Position numbers and translations under genes: made by a program
In this document: piece after piece, positions 42,153 through 52,965 of the stretch
Position numbering within the stretch: position 1 is the first letter of the stretch
How the letters are laid out: every line of letters begins with the position of its first letter
NCBI GenBank assembly: GCA_903822545.1
Contig: CAIJPN010000017.1
Coordinates: 62,001-126,000 of the forward strand
Direction of reading: 5' to 3'
Length of the DNA: 64,000 nt
DNA from: an uncultured Anaerolineae bacterium
GTDB taxonomy: Bacteria; Chloroflexota; Anaerolineae; Anaerolineales; Villigracilaceae
The notes under the pieces: generated by a model
What the model saw: only the letters and a program-made list of their open reading frames with translations
Databases searched by the model: none
What the model was told of the DNA's origin: nothing

Positions 42153-42629
42153 TTAAGCGGTCAGTGCATTGTGCATATCATATTCAGCCTGGGCGTGAGG
42201 GATTGCCAGCGCATAGCTCCATTCCCCGGCAAAAATCCTTTCCAGCCTTCTCAGGAGCGCCCGGTCGTTTTCGTTGAGGGAATGCGCGCGCTGGTGTGCG
42301 CAAAGGTCGCGTATCACCTGGCAGAGCGATTCGGCGCGTCCATCGCGCAGGGTTTCGAGCAGTTTTTTCATGCGCTCGTAGCTGTTTTCGGGCAGCGGAT
42401 TGCTCGGATCGGATAAGATGGAAATCAGGGACTCAAAACCGGCTTTTGACGTGGGGAAACGCAGCCGGTTTGTGGTGTGTTTATCTGCCGGAACCCAAAT
42501 GGTCATGTCGCTGACCTGGATCATGTAGTATTGAACATTTCTGTTAAATAGGGTTCGCTCTTCAATCTTCTTGACTTGTCCCAGGCCGTATGTCCAGTGC
42601 ATTACTGTGTCACCAATATTTAGTTCGAT
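42153..42629 (-). CDS. CarD/CdnL-type RNA polymerase-binding regulator, possible ATC start
   Basis: About 158 residues. The N-terminal part (ELNIGDTVMHWTYGLGQVKKIEERT, a Tudor-like RNA-polymerase interaction domain) is followed by a helical C-terminal part, as in CarD/CdnL proteins that stabilise open promoter complexes. Homologues begin with Met where this frame has Ile encoded by ATC (42629-42627), preceded by TAAGG at normal spacing. The only in-frame ATG upstream (42686) lies inside a terminator-like hairpin, and the next one (42602) would cut off the first strand. I therefore mark the ATC, while the start remains unproven. Confidence 0.75.
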   Translation of the reverse strand: MELNIGDTVMHWTYGLGQVKKIEERTLFNRNVQYYMIQVSDMTIWVPADKHTTNRLRFPTSKAGFESLISILSDPSNPLPENSYERMKKLLETLRDGRAESLCQVIRDLCAHQRAHSLNENDRALLRRLERIFAGEWSYALAIPHAQAEYDMHNALTA

Positions 42630-42647
42630 TTGGGCCTTACCTTTCCT

Positions 42648-42684
42648 GCAAAATAAAAATGCCAGTCCTGGCAAAGAGACTGGC
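42648..42684 (-). promoter_or_regulatory. Terminator-like hairpin in the CarD gene leader
   Basis: GCCAGTC / GACTGGC (42684-42678 and 42667-42661) form a stem, with an alternative TGCCAG/CTGGCA stem. They are followed on the minus strand by ATTTTTATTTT. It lies between the promoter and the gene, as an attenuator would. Confidence 0.6.
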
Positions 42685-42715
42685 AAACGGAACCTGTCGA
42701 TTGTGGGATGAAATG

Positions 42716-42724
42716 ATTATATCA
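42716..42724 (-). promoter_or_regulatory. Extended -10 promoter of the CarD-type gene
   Basis: TGATATAAT on the minus strand (TG-n and perfect TATAAT at 42721-42716) has no good -35. The transcript would carry a leader of about 80 nt with the hairpin at 42661-42684. Confidence 0.6.
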
Positions 42725-42867
42725 TCGAACCTATTGCCGCCCAGAGAGTGTTGGGTCGGACATCTGGCGCCCAGGATCATCCGTTTCAAAGTGATGACGA
42801 ATTTTCCGGTGTTCCGTAATTTTTGTTTGGTGTTATATACTACAACATTCGCAAAGGAGATTTCAAC

Positions 42868-43770
42868 GTGAAAAATAATGGTTTAGCCTATGCCTTCGGC
42901 GCTTACATTGCCTGGGGACTTTTTCCCATTTACTGGAAGTGGCTGCACACTATCGATGCTGTTCAGCTTATCGGCCACCGCATCGGCTGGTCGTTTGTGA
43001 TGTTGTTCGCCTTCATCCTGGTCACGCGACAGTGGCAGGATTTTAAGGCGGTGCTCACCTGGAAAATCCTGCCGATTTACATCGTCGCCGCGATTTTGAT
43101 CGGCTGTAACTGGCTGCTCTACGTTTGGGCGGTCAACTCGAACTATATAGTTGAAACCAGCCTGGGCTACTTCATCAACCCGTTGATCAGCGTGCTGCTG
43201 GGGGTGATTTTCCTGCGCGAAAAATTGCGCCCGTTCCAATGGATTCCGGTGGGCCTGGCGGCACTGGGCGTGGGCTACCTGACCTTTACCTACGGCCGCC
43301 TGCCCTGGATTGCGCTCGGGCTGGCATTTTCATTCGGCACCTATGGGTTGGTCAAAAAACTCTCGCCGCTGGGCTCGCTCTACGGGTTAACGCTCGAAAC
43401 CGGGATTTTATTCCTCCCCGCGGTGATATATCTCATTTTTGCTGACATGAGCGGGACGGGGGCTTTCTTGCGCAGCGGGGCACTCACTGATTTGCTGCTG
43501 ATCGGCGCCGGGGCGGTGACCACCATCCCGCTGCTGATGTTTGCCTCCGCCGCGCAGCGCATCCCGCTTTCGATGGTTGGGATCATGCAATATATAGCGC
43601 CCACCATCCAATTCATGCTTGGCGTTTTGGTTTATCATGAACCTTTTGACCATACCCGCCTGATCGGATTCAGCATCATCTGGGCTGCGTTGATCCTGTT
43701 TGGCGTGGAAGGCTTGCGCGCCCGCCGCGTTGTTGGGCCAGAACCTGTGCCTGAGCTTGGGGAGGGGTAA
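42868..43770 (+). CDS. rarD: EamA-family transporter RarD
   Basis: A 300-residue, ten-helix drug/metabolite superfamily protein. GAYIAWGLFPIYWKWL at the N-terminus and LLYVWAVNSNYIVETSLGYFINPLISVLLGVIFLREKL are RarD hallmarks. The substrate is unknown (RarD was linked to chloramphenicol sensitivity). The start is GTG at 42868 with AAAGGAGA 7 nt upstream. A weak TATACT lies at 42836. Confidence 0.88.
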   Translation: MKNNGLAYAFGAYIAWGLFPIYWKWLHTIDAVQLIGHRIGWSFVMLFAFILVTRQWQDFKAVLTWKILPIYIVAAILIGCNWLLYVWAVNSNYIVETSLGYFINPLISVLLGVIFLREKLRPFQWIPVGLAALGVGYLTFTYGRLPWIALGLAFSFGTYGLVKKLSPLGSLYGLTLETGILFLPAVIYLIFADMSGTGAFLRSGALTDLLLIGAGAVTTIPLLMFASAAQRIPLSMVGIMQYIAPTIQFMLGVLVYHEPFDHTRLIGFSIIWAALILFGVEGLRARRVVGPEPVPELGEG

Positions 43771-43779
43771 AATTAGCCC

Positions 43780-44487
43780 ATGCCAACGATCCTTGTCGTC
43801 GAAGACGAACTTTCCTTGCAAGAAACACTTGCCTACAACTTGACCCGCCAGGGCTATACCGCTGAAATCTGCGGTGATGGCCGCGCCGCGCTGGAAAAAG
43901 CCCGCACACTCCAGCCCGACTTATTGATTCTCGATATTATGCTGCCCGGCCTGGATGGCATCGAAATTTGCAAAATCTTGCGCCGCGAGAACTTCAACGC
44001 ACCCATCATCATGCTCACCGCCCGCGATAGTGAAATTGACCGCGTGGTTGGGCTGGAAGTAGGCGCGGATGATTATCTCTCGAAACCTTTTTCCATGCAC
44101 GAACTGATGGCACGCGTCAAGGCCCAACTGCGCCGCACCCAGTCTATCCGTGACGCGCTTGAAAAGCTCAAAAACGCGGCTCATTCAGATACGCACACCT
44201 TTGGCAGCCTGGTCATCAACGTCACTCGCCGCGAAGCCAGCCTGGCCGGCCTGCCCCTGGCGCTCAAACCGCAGGAATATGAACTGCTGCTTTTTTTTGC
44301 CGAACATCGCGGGCAGACGCTCTCGCGCGAGTTTATCCTTGAGCGTGTTTGGGGTTGGGATTACGTTGGTGACAGCCGCACGGTAGATGTCCACGTTAGC
44401 TGGCTGCGTCAAAAGCTGGAGACAGACCCCGCGCGCCCGTCTCGCATCGTCACCGTGCGCGGGGGTGGATACCGTTTCGATGGTTGA
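43780..44487 (+). CDS. OmpR/PhoB-type response regulator
   Basis: A 235-residue two-component regulator. The receiver domain has the acidic pair Glu8/Asp9, the phosphorylated Asp52 ([12 protein letters not shown]), Thr80 and Lys102 (LSKPFS). The C-terminal winged helix ends [15 protein letters not shown]. No histidine kinase lies in the same direction; the large kinase at 45726-49787, on the other strand beyond the FIST gene, is a possible partner. It follows rarD after 9 nt. Confidence 0.92.
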   Translation: MPTILVVEDELSLQETLAYNLTRQGYTAEICGDGRAALEKARTLQPDLLILDIMLPGLDGIEICKILRRENFNAPIIMLTARDSEIDRVVGLEVGADDYLSKPFSMHELMARVKAQLRRTQSIRDALEKLKNAAHSDTHTFGSLVINVTRREASLAGLPLALKPQEYELLLFFAEHRGQTLSREFILERVWGWDYVGDSRTVDVHVSWLRQKLETDPARPSRIVTVRGGGYRFDG

Positions 44488-44488
44488 A

Positions 44489-44532
44489 TCAAAAAACAGG
44501 GCGCGAATCATTCCCGCCCTGTTTTTTGATTC
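44489..44532. terminator. Bidirectional terminator
   Basis: A perfect 15-bp stem TCAAAAAACAGGGCG (44489-44503) / CGCCCTGTTTTTTGA (44515-44529) between convergent genes has A-runs and T-runs on the proper sides for both directions. Confidence 0.92.
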
Positions 44533-44544
44533 CGTTATCCAGGT

Positions 44545-45714
44545 TTAGTTTTTCTCACCGAACAGTGCAATAACGATATGCTGGTTCAAGAACTGAGGGT
44601 GTTCTTGCTCCTTCGAGTTTGCCGGGACAATTTGCCCGAGTGTATAGCCTCCCACCACTGGCACATCTGCCCCCAGCAAAGATTGGATGATCTGGATTTC
44701 AATTCCTGGCCAGGCTTGCATTAATAGCTGCCAGGCCATATCCACCAGCACCAGGGCCATTACCGGGCGGGCATGGCCCAGGCTGGCACGCGCTGTGGCA
44801 AGAGCATTTTGCACAGCATCCTTGCATTTATCGGGGCTGCCTACCATCAGGTAAGCATCGCTGCCATCGCGCAGGGGGGCATTCATGCGAAAACTGCCAT
44901 CTGCTTCCACCCGCATGGGTGCGCGGATCACTAAGTCTGGGCGGCCAGATTGTTCGAAACCAAGCGGGTAAATGCGAACCATGTGGTTAAGCGGGGAGAG
45001 CGACCATTCGCGGGCAGGGTGTCGAAAGAGCTGGGCATAACTTTCAGATGCCGGGTGCCCATCCAGCGTGCGCAGCCAGTTCCCGCGTGAGCGTGTCACT
45101 CGAAAGTGGTTGCCTACCGGGCTCCAGCCGTGGCCGTATCCCCAGCCCACCTTCAAATTGCCGCGCAAAAATGCAGCCGACATTCCCCCGGTGCTGTGCT
45201 GCGTGCCTGCAAATTGGTATGTGCTGTTATTCAGGTTGTCACCGGTGGATAGCCCGCCCAATATGGGCATGTGGGCAGCAACTGCCTGGCAGAATTCTTC
45301 GGCATTCCCATTCAAGCCATCACCGAAAACCAGCACACTTTCAACCGGGCGCTGCTCATAACCCATCAGCTGCATGATGCGTGTGCCAATTTCACCGCTG
45401 CCCTGGCTGTACGATGAAAACCAGTGCGTTTCTGCCTGGATATCCCCGCCCAACAGGGCCACCGTTACCACATGGGTGCGTGGGCCATCTACGCTCATGC
45501 AGGCCGAGCTACTCATCCCGATCATTGGAACGTTTGAGAGCAGGCTGGCAACGCCGCTGATGATGCTGGGCGCGTCGAAGCGGTACGGGCTGATGATGAT
45601 TGCCAGTACCGGCTGGGTATTCCCCAGGCTGTTCAAGGCGATATTTGTAGCCTGCATACCCGCTTCGCGCGGGTCAAGCGCATAAGCCTGTCCAACTCCA
45701 GCGACAAGAGACAT
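44545..45714 (-). CDS. FIST-domain sensory protein
   Basis: A 389-residue cytoplasmic protein with FIST_N (about 25-215: PYRFDAPSIISGV, VPMIGMSSSACMSVDG, LGGLSTGDN) and FIST_C (about 235-375, ending VPVVGGYTLGQIVPA). FIST domains are thought to bind small ligands, perhaps amino acids, and are usually linked to signalling proteins. Here the gene lies 11 nt behind a multi-GAF histidine kinase, so it probably provides ligand input to it. AAGGAG precedes the ATG. Confidence 0.88.
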   Translation of the reverse strand: MSLVAGVGQAYALDPREAGMQATNIALNSLGNTQPVLAIIISPYRFDAPSIISGVASLLSNVPMIGMSSSACMSVDGPRTHVVTVALLGGDIQAETHWFSSYSQGSGEIGTRIMQLMGYEQRPVESVLVFGDGLNGNAEEFCQAVAAHMPILGGLSTGDNLNNSTYQFAGTQHSTGGMSAAFLRGNLKVGWGYGHGWSPVGNHFRVTRSRGNWLRTLDGHPASESYAQLFRHPAREWSLSPLNHMVRIYPLGFEQSGRPDLVIRAPMRVEADGSFRMNAPLRDGSDAYLMVGSPDKCKDAVQNALATARASLGHARPVMALVLVDMAWQLLMQAWPGIEIQIIQSLLGADVPVVGGYTLGQIVPANSKEQEHPQFLNQHIVIALFGEKN

Positions 45715-45725
45715 TTCACAGCTCC

Positions 45726-48700
45726 TTAATTCTCAGAGATGGGAACAGTGATGTGGAAGATGGTTCCCTTGCGGAATTCACTCTCGAACCAGATTTTGCC
45801 GCCCTGCATCTCCACCAGGCTGCGGGTGATGTTTAACCCTAAACCGGTGCCGGGCGATTTGCGCGCCTGCTCATCTTCTGAGCGGAAGAACTTCCCAAAG
45901 ATTTTGCGCTGATCTTCAGGGCTGATGCCGATGCCGTTATCTTTGACCCACACATGCACCACTTCTTTGGCGCCGTCCGGGTCCCAGTTGTTGGCCGATT
46001 TTTCTGCCTGGACGATGATATGACCGCCTTCCTGGGTGTATTTGTGGGCATTGCTGACCAGGTTGACCAGAATCTGGCTGATGCGTGTTTTGTCTGCCCA
46101 CACTTTTGGCAGTCCCTCAGGAACCACAATCTCAATGCTTTGTTTCTTATCGTCAATCTGGCGTTTGGTAGAGCGTACCACTTCTTCGACAATATCGGGT
46201 ACTTCAATCGCCTTGAAGTCCAGCCGCAGTCGTCCGGCTTCAATCTTTGAGTTGTCGTTCAGGTCTTCCACGATGGTTTTCATACGCTCGATATTCGAGC
46301 GGATGGTTGTCAGGAAGTTGGTCTGCATTTCGGTAATCGGCCCCACCGCTCCGGCGGCCAGCAATTCGGCATAACCTTTAATCGATGTCATCGGGTTTTT
46401 GAGTTCGTGCGCCACCAGCGAGACAAATTCACTCTTGGCAACGCTGGCCTGTTGGACTTCGGCATATAGCTGGGCATTGGCAATGGCGATGGCCGCGTGA
46501 TCTGCCAGGCGGTTCAAGAAATTCAACTCATCCTGTTGGAAGCGTTCTGCATTGGTGCTTTCAAGCAAAACCAGGCCGATAACGTGTGCCTCGCGGCGAA
46601 TTGGGATGGATAGCTGGCTGCGTGTGCTCTTCAGGAACCCATGCACCTCGCCTTCAGTTGTAGATGTGCGGTGCGGTGCGCCGCTTTCCAGCGCTGATTT
46701 CAAGCCCGGATGGCTGGTGGGCATATATTCATCTTTGTAGGCTTCCAGTTCGCCTGAGTAGCCCTGGCTGGCCACCAGGTACAGGCCCTTTTCCTGGGCA
46801 AAACCGATCAGCCCGGCTTCCGCTTTGGACTGGCGCATGGCCCATTCCAGGGTGATGCGCATGGCGCGTTCCACTTCCAGGCTGGCATTCAGCTCACGGT
46901 CGATGCGCTGCATTACCGAAAGTTCTTCTACGCGTGCGTTGAGTTCCTGGTCAGTCAGGGTATACAGGCGGGCATTTTCAATGGCGACTGCCGCTTGTCC
47001 ACCAAAAGCCGAAATAAGTGTCTCATCATCATTGGTGAAGGGCAGTCCGTCTTTCTTGTTGATGATTTCGATGACACCGATGACCTTGTCTTTTACTTCC
47101 ATTGGCACGGCCAGGATGGCTTTGGTAATAAACCCGGTTTGTTTATCTGTCACCGAATTCCAGGTGCTGGATGATGCTACATCACTGTGATTGACTGGCT
47201 GGCGGCTTGTGACCGCTTTCCCAACTACCCCGGTACCCGGAGGCAGGCGCTGCCCGACCAGGTTTTGCGCTACCGGGCCAACCGTTACCTGGAAGATTAA
47301 CTCATCTGTCTGGGAATCAACCAGGAAAAGTGACCCGGCTTCGGCGCTGAGCAGGTTGACTGCACTTTCCAGGATACTTTTCAGCAACGGTTGCAACTCC
47401 AGTGTAGAAGCAAGCTGGCGGGCCACCTGGTTCAGGATATCCAGTTGTTGGGCGCGATGCTCGGTTTCCTGCAACAATCGTGACTTGATAATAGCGCCAG
47501 CGGCCTGGTCGGCGATGGACTGGAACAGATCCAACTGACCCTCGGTATAAGCGACACTGGCGTCGTGTGAGGCAATACTCAGCGCGCCAATGGTTTCTGC
47601 CCCGGTGTTCAGGGGCACACCTAACCATGCGTAAATATTTTTGGCAGCCGGATTGATGCCCAACGCCTGGCACTGGCTGACAAAATCTTGTGTCAGGATG
47701 GCGCGGCGGGTAGTGATGACTTCCTGCTCCAGTGTTGATTTGGTGGGCAGGGGCATGTTTTCTTTGTTCAGGAACCGCTCATCGTTTTCCAGGCAGAATG
47801 CGTAATAAAAATTTCGCGCGACTTTGTTGTATAGCGTCAGGTGGAAATCGCTGCCTGGGATGATTTGGGTGGATTGGGCGTAGATGAGTTCCAGGATGTC
47901 ATCGAAATTCAGGGTGATATTGATACCCTGGGCTACGCGCGCCAGCACATTCATCTCGTGCACGCGTCGTTCCATGTTTTTGACCACCTGGGCCCGCTCT
48001 AATGCCACTGCAGACTGACTGCACAGGTCTTCCAGGAAGGAAATATCGTGGCTGGCATAGTTTTCGCCTGAAAGACGCTCACCCAGCGCCACCCAGCCCA
48101 CCAGCCGGTCGCGGCCTGGCAGCGGGATGAACAATTGCACATTTAAGATTGCCAGCCTGCCGCGCTCGGCCTGGATGGAAGATGGCAGCCGCAGTTCATC
48201 GATATAGATGGGCAATTTATCACGTCCAAGTGTTGCTGGAAGCGGGCTGTTGGATGAAAAGTGAACATCTGTGGTGGGTCGCCCGCTTTCATCTGGGGTT
48301 GAAATAAAATACCCGCTCATCGGGTCAAAAATGAAGATGTGCAGCTGGCTCGGCAGCAGGCTCATCGAAATTTGCTCACGCAGCGTTTTGAGCACATCGC
48401 CGATATCAACTACGTTGGTCATTTCGCGTGTGAAGATTTTCAGTCTTTCCTGGTGGGCCTTTTCGCCCCGGAAGAAGATCGAGTCGATCATTTCTTGAAG
48501 GCGGGTGCGCACCGGGTTGAGCAGCAGCACCCACAGGAAGACTGCCAGCGAAATCACGATCGGGTTTCCAGGTGTCATCATCGCCCCGGTGAGCAGGCTC
48601 AGGCTGACACTCAAAAGCACATACCCACCTATTGCCAGGATGGAGAGCAAAAAATAAAGTACGCCGCGCCCAAGCAGGTAATCGGTACGCAGCAGACGGT

Positions 48701-49787
48701 AGCGCAGCACGGTGTAACCCGTGGTGGCCGGGAAAACGATCAGCCAGACGAAGAAAAAGATTGGGTTGAAGTTTGTGAAGCTGAATGGATTGCCTAGCAC
48801 CATCGAGACAAGCGGCGATGACAGGAACAGCCAGGAGGTGATCGGCAGGAATCCCACCAGGGCACCCACTAAGATCGTGCGGGCTTGCTGGCGTGCTACC
48901 GGTGAAGGGGACTGATATCGCCGGTAAAATGTGCTGGCAATGAAAAACAAGATGCCTAGCCCGGTAAAAACGTAACTATATTGCCAGATACTGGCGTAAA
49001 ATCGTGGCGCATCAAACCGGAAAATGGTTGTCAGGTTTAAGCTGCCGAGCAGGAGCGATGGGATGTAAACAGCCCAGCGTAAAAACGGATAGCGCAGCAT
49101 AATGCGCGCTTCCTGTGGAAAAACCAATCCCAGGTGGAATAGCGCCCCACCAACCATCGGCACAGAGAATACCCACAATGCAGTCAGCGAATGGGTGGTG
49201 TAAAGATCTAGCAGGCCGCCTACTACCAGTGCAACCGCTGCCGATAGTATGGAAAAAGCCCGTCCAGCGGTTTCGGTGCGTCGCAGGCCAAAAATCCACA
49301 GGCCGATTGATAGATATACCAGCCCGATCACGTATGGGATTACAAAATACTCAAACTGCGAAGTCCAGTTGAAGGATGACAGGCTGGTATCAAACGTTTT
49401 TTCCTGCCCATCCATCATTTGGAAGGTGGCACGGATAGTAGCGGCGCTCTCATGAGCTTTTAACCAGGTTTGTATTTCTTTGTATGAGTGTACTGGGGTG
49501 ACTGCATCCAATGAATTATCTGGCAGCACAACCGCCAAAGAAAGAAGCTGGTTGCCATACTCGTTCAACCCTGCATTAAAAAGCCCCCAGGATGGATCGC
49601 CCTGTTTGCCAACCCCGTTGGTCATCATGGTATGTTCAATGAATACGCCTAAGAACGGCGTGTTGAAAAATCCCAGCGCTTGTATCAAAAAGACCACATA
49701 CGCCAGCACTGCCAGCCCCTGGTATAAGAAAATCAGGAGTTGTGTTGGGTTTTTCTTCACCATTTCCAACCAGGATGAAGGTTTCAT
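45726..49787 (-). CDS. Very large membrane histidine kinase with multiple GAF domains
   Basis: A 1353-residue sensor kinase. Residues about 15-40 are a membrane helix, about 45-145 an extracytoplasmic part, about 150-430 some nine further helices, about 450-1105 a series of four GAF-like domains, then HisKA with the phosphorylated His near 1127 (LVAHELKNPMTSIKGY) and HATPase_c with NLVSNAHKY, DNGIGI and GTGLGLNI. No receiver is attached. Multiple GAF domains suggest several cytoplasmic small-molecule inputs. It sits 21 nt behind gyrB and 11 nt before the FIST gene. The start region has only a weak AGGGAA. Confidence 0.9.
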   Translation of the reverse strand: MKPSSWLEMVKKNPTQLLIFLYQGLAVLAYVVFLIQALGFFNTPFLGVFIEHTMMTNGVGKQGDPSWGLFNAGLNEYGNQLLSLAVVLPDNSLDAVTPVHSYKEIQTWLKAHESAATIRATFQMMDGQEKTFDTSLSSFNWTSQFEYFVIPYVIGLVYLSIGLWIFGLRRTETAGRAFSILSAAVALVVGGLLDLYTTHSLTALWVFSVPMVGGALFHLGLVFPQEARIMLRYPFLRWAVYIPSLLLGSLNLTTIFRFDAPRFYASIWQYSYVFTGLGILFFIASTFYRRYQSPSPVARQQARTILVGALVGFLPITSWLFLSSPLVSMVLGNPFSFTNFNPIFFFVWLIVFPATTGYTVLRYRLLRTDYLLGRGVLYFLLSILAIGGYVLLSVSLSLLTGAMMTPGNPIVISLAVFLWVLLLNPVRTRLQEMIDSIFFRGEKAHQERLKIFTREMTNVVDIGDVLKTLREQISMSLLPSQLHIFIFDPMSGYFISTPDESGRPTTDVHFSSNSPLPATLGRDKLPIYIDELRLPSSIQAERGRLAILNVQLFIPLPGRDRLVGWVALGERLSGENYASHDISFLEDLCSQSAVALERAQVVKNMERRVHEMNVLARVAQGINITLNFDDILELIYAQSTQIIPGSDFHLTLYNKVARNFYYAFCLENDERFLNKENMPLPTKSTLEQEVITTRRAILTQDFVSQCQALGINPAAKNIYAWLGVPLNTGAETIGALSIASHDASVAYTEGQLDLFQSIADQAAGAIIKSRLLQETEHRAQQLDILNQVARQLASTLELQPLLKSILESAVNLLSAEAGSLFLVDSQTDELIFQVTVGPVAQNLVGQRLPPGTGVVGKAVTSRQPVNHSDVASSSTWNSVTDKQTGFITKAILAVPMEVKDKVIGVIEIINKKDGLPFTNDDETLISAFGGQAAVAIENARLYTLTDQELNARVEELSVMQRIDRELNASLEVERAMRITLEWAMRQSKAEAGLIGFAQEKGLYLVASQGYSGELEAYKDEYMPTSHPGLKSALESGAPHRTSTTEGEVHGFLKSTRSQLSIPIRREAHVIGLVLLESTNAERFQQDELNFLNRLADHAAIAIANAQLYAEVQQASVAKSEFVSLVAHELKNPMTSIKGYAELLAAGAVGPITEMQTNFLTTIRSNIERMKTIVEDLNDNSKIEAGRLRLDFKAIEVPDIVEEVVRSTKRQIDDKKQSIEIVVPEGLPKVWADKTRISQILVNLVSNAHKYTQEGGHIIVQAEKSANNWDPDGAKEVVHVWVKDNGIGISPEDQRKIFGKFFRSEDEQARKSPGTGLGLNITRSLVEMQGGKIWFESEFRKGTIFHITVPISEN

Positions 49788-49808
49788 AGGCAGATTCCCT
49801 GTGAAAAG

Positions 49809-51746
<1,938 letters not shown>

Positions 51747-52712
51747 TCAGGCTCGAACCGAGAATGTTTTTTGAGATTTAAGCCATTCCAGGGCGCTATC
51801 GACCCAGGCGCTTAAATTGCGAAAGTAGATAAAACTGGCTGCCAGCAGGCTGGTGGAGATGAAGGCATGTCCAAAAATGCCTACCAGCGTCATCCATGAT
51901 TCGGCGGGGGGAACGCGCCAGAGCAAATCCATACCCTGGCTGATGAGCAGCGCCGCCAGGGCAAACCATCCCAGCGAGGGCATGGCAAACCGCACAACCC
52001 TGAAGCTGTGCTGTATGGATGCAAATGCATTGCGGCCATCCAAGAAAATGGCGTGACTGGAGAAAAATATGGGCATGCCAATCCAGAAGATTAGCAGCAC
52101 CGTGAAAAAGTTGGCAAGGAAGCTCATCGAGCCAATCACGGTCAGCATGCCCAGCGGCAGGCTCAAAAGGGTCAGCAGGAATGACAACATCAGTGAGAGC
52201 AAAACAGCCTGTAACAGGCTGCGCTGGGGCGATGGGGCCTGCGAGTCTTTTAACGCTGCCCGCGAGGTAAGATAGAAATACAGGCTTCCACCAACCCAGC
52301 CAGCTATTGTCAGCAAGACGGTCCACGCAAAAAGGTTAAACAGGCTGTCAATCTCCAGGTCGATGCGCGCGCCGAGTGGGTTTTTGCCAGAAAGGTTAAC
52401 CGTCATCAGGCTGAAAATCCCCAGGGGGAAAGTGCGCATTGTGGCAAAATAATTCATGCCTTCGATAATATCCTGGAGGATTTTCATCCCCATCTGGCTG
52501 GCTTCGCTGGGCGGCTGGAGTGCGGCAAGTTTTGCCAAAATTGGGCTTATCAGCGCCGAAACTTTCAACCTGGGCCCCATCCACAGGAATACATCGAAGC
52601 TGATTGGGATGATGATGAGTGCAACCTGGTTGGCGACCGCATTAAAACCGCCTGTCAGTGCCTGGATTACCCCTGGCGGGGGAGGGGGAATGTTGGGTTT
52701 TTGTTCTTCCAT
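51747..52712 (-). CDS. Multi-span membrane protein upstream of gyrB
   Basis: A 321-residue protein with a proline-rich start (NIPPPPPG) and about six hydrophobic helices (around 28-52, 125-150, 165-195, 198-222, 245-265, 272-295). A long extracytoplasmic or cytoplasmic loop lies between the first two. Family not recognised. A TGGTAGAAT extended -10 lies 10 nt before the ATG with no ribosome binding site, so the mRNA may have almost no leader. Confidence 0.7.
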   Translation of the reverse strand: MEEQKPNIPPPPPGVIQALTGGFNAVANQVALIIIPISFDVFLWMGPRLKVSALISPILAKLAALQPPSEASQMGMKILQDIIEGMNYFATMRTFPLGIFSLMTVNLSGKNPLGARIDLEIDSLFNLFAWTVLLTIAGWVGGSLYFYLTSRAALKDSQAPSPQRSLLQAVLLSLMLSFLLTLLSLPLGMLTVIGSMSFLANFFTVLLIFWIGMPIFFSSHAIFLDGRNAFASIQHSFRVVRFAMPSLGWFALAALLISQGMDLLWRVPPAESWMTLVGIFGHAFISTSLLAASFIYFRNLSAWVDSALEWLKSQKTFSVRA

Positions 52713-52722
52713 ACTTCAATTT

Positions 52723-52731
52723 ATTCTACCA
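52723..52731 (-). promoter_or_regulatory. Extended -10 promoter next to a start codon
   Basis: TGGTAGAAT on the minus strand (52731-52723) precedes the ATG at 52712 by 10 nt. It would start a gyrB-containing transcript with a leader of only a few nucleotides. Confidence 0.5.
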
Positions 52732-52739
52732 CAGCCAAG

Positions 52740-52930
52740 ATTTTGAGCCTGATAACTAAGTCATAACAATCTACACCACCAGGCGAATGTGCGCTGCCTC
52801 CTGACCGGGGCTGGAAAACCCGGTATATCGTGGGCACAGTATACGGGTAGAGATCGACGACAGGTTGGGATGGGGGCCGATGCGTTCGCAAGAGCATCCT
52901 GAGAAGGCCTGCTGGAACCCTGGTGTGCTC
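52740..52930. other. Structured intergenic stretch, possible non-coding RNA
   Basis: The divergent gap of 253 nt has no convincing gene but several hairpins: ACCGGG/CCCGGT (52804-52824), GTATA/TATAC nearby, GATGC/GCATC (about 52878-52898), and AGGCCTGC pairing with GCAGGGCCT (about 52905-52942, partly overlapping the next promoter). I could not match it to SRP RNA, 6S, tmRNA or RNase P. Confidence 0.35.
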
Positions 52931-52959
52931 TTGGCAGGGCCTGTGGGGGAAGGTACAAT
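52931..52959 (+). promoter_or_regulatory. Promoter for a leaderless transcript
   Basis: TTGGCA (52931-52936), a 17-nt spacer and TACAAT (52954-52959) precede the ATG at 52966 by 6 nt. The expected start point coincides with the A of the ATG. Confidence 0.75.
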
Positions 52960-52965
52960 CCAAAC

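Noticed and set aside
42630-42686. ATG at 42686 as start of the CarD-type protein
   Set aside because: It lies within the terminator-like hairpin, has no ribosome binding site, and would add 19 residues not expected for the family.
52740-52965. SRP RNA on the minus strand (GGTCAG...GCAGC seen near 52790-52806)
   Set aside because: The GGAA-tetraloop segment that must lie between these parts is absent.
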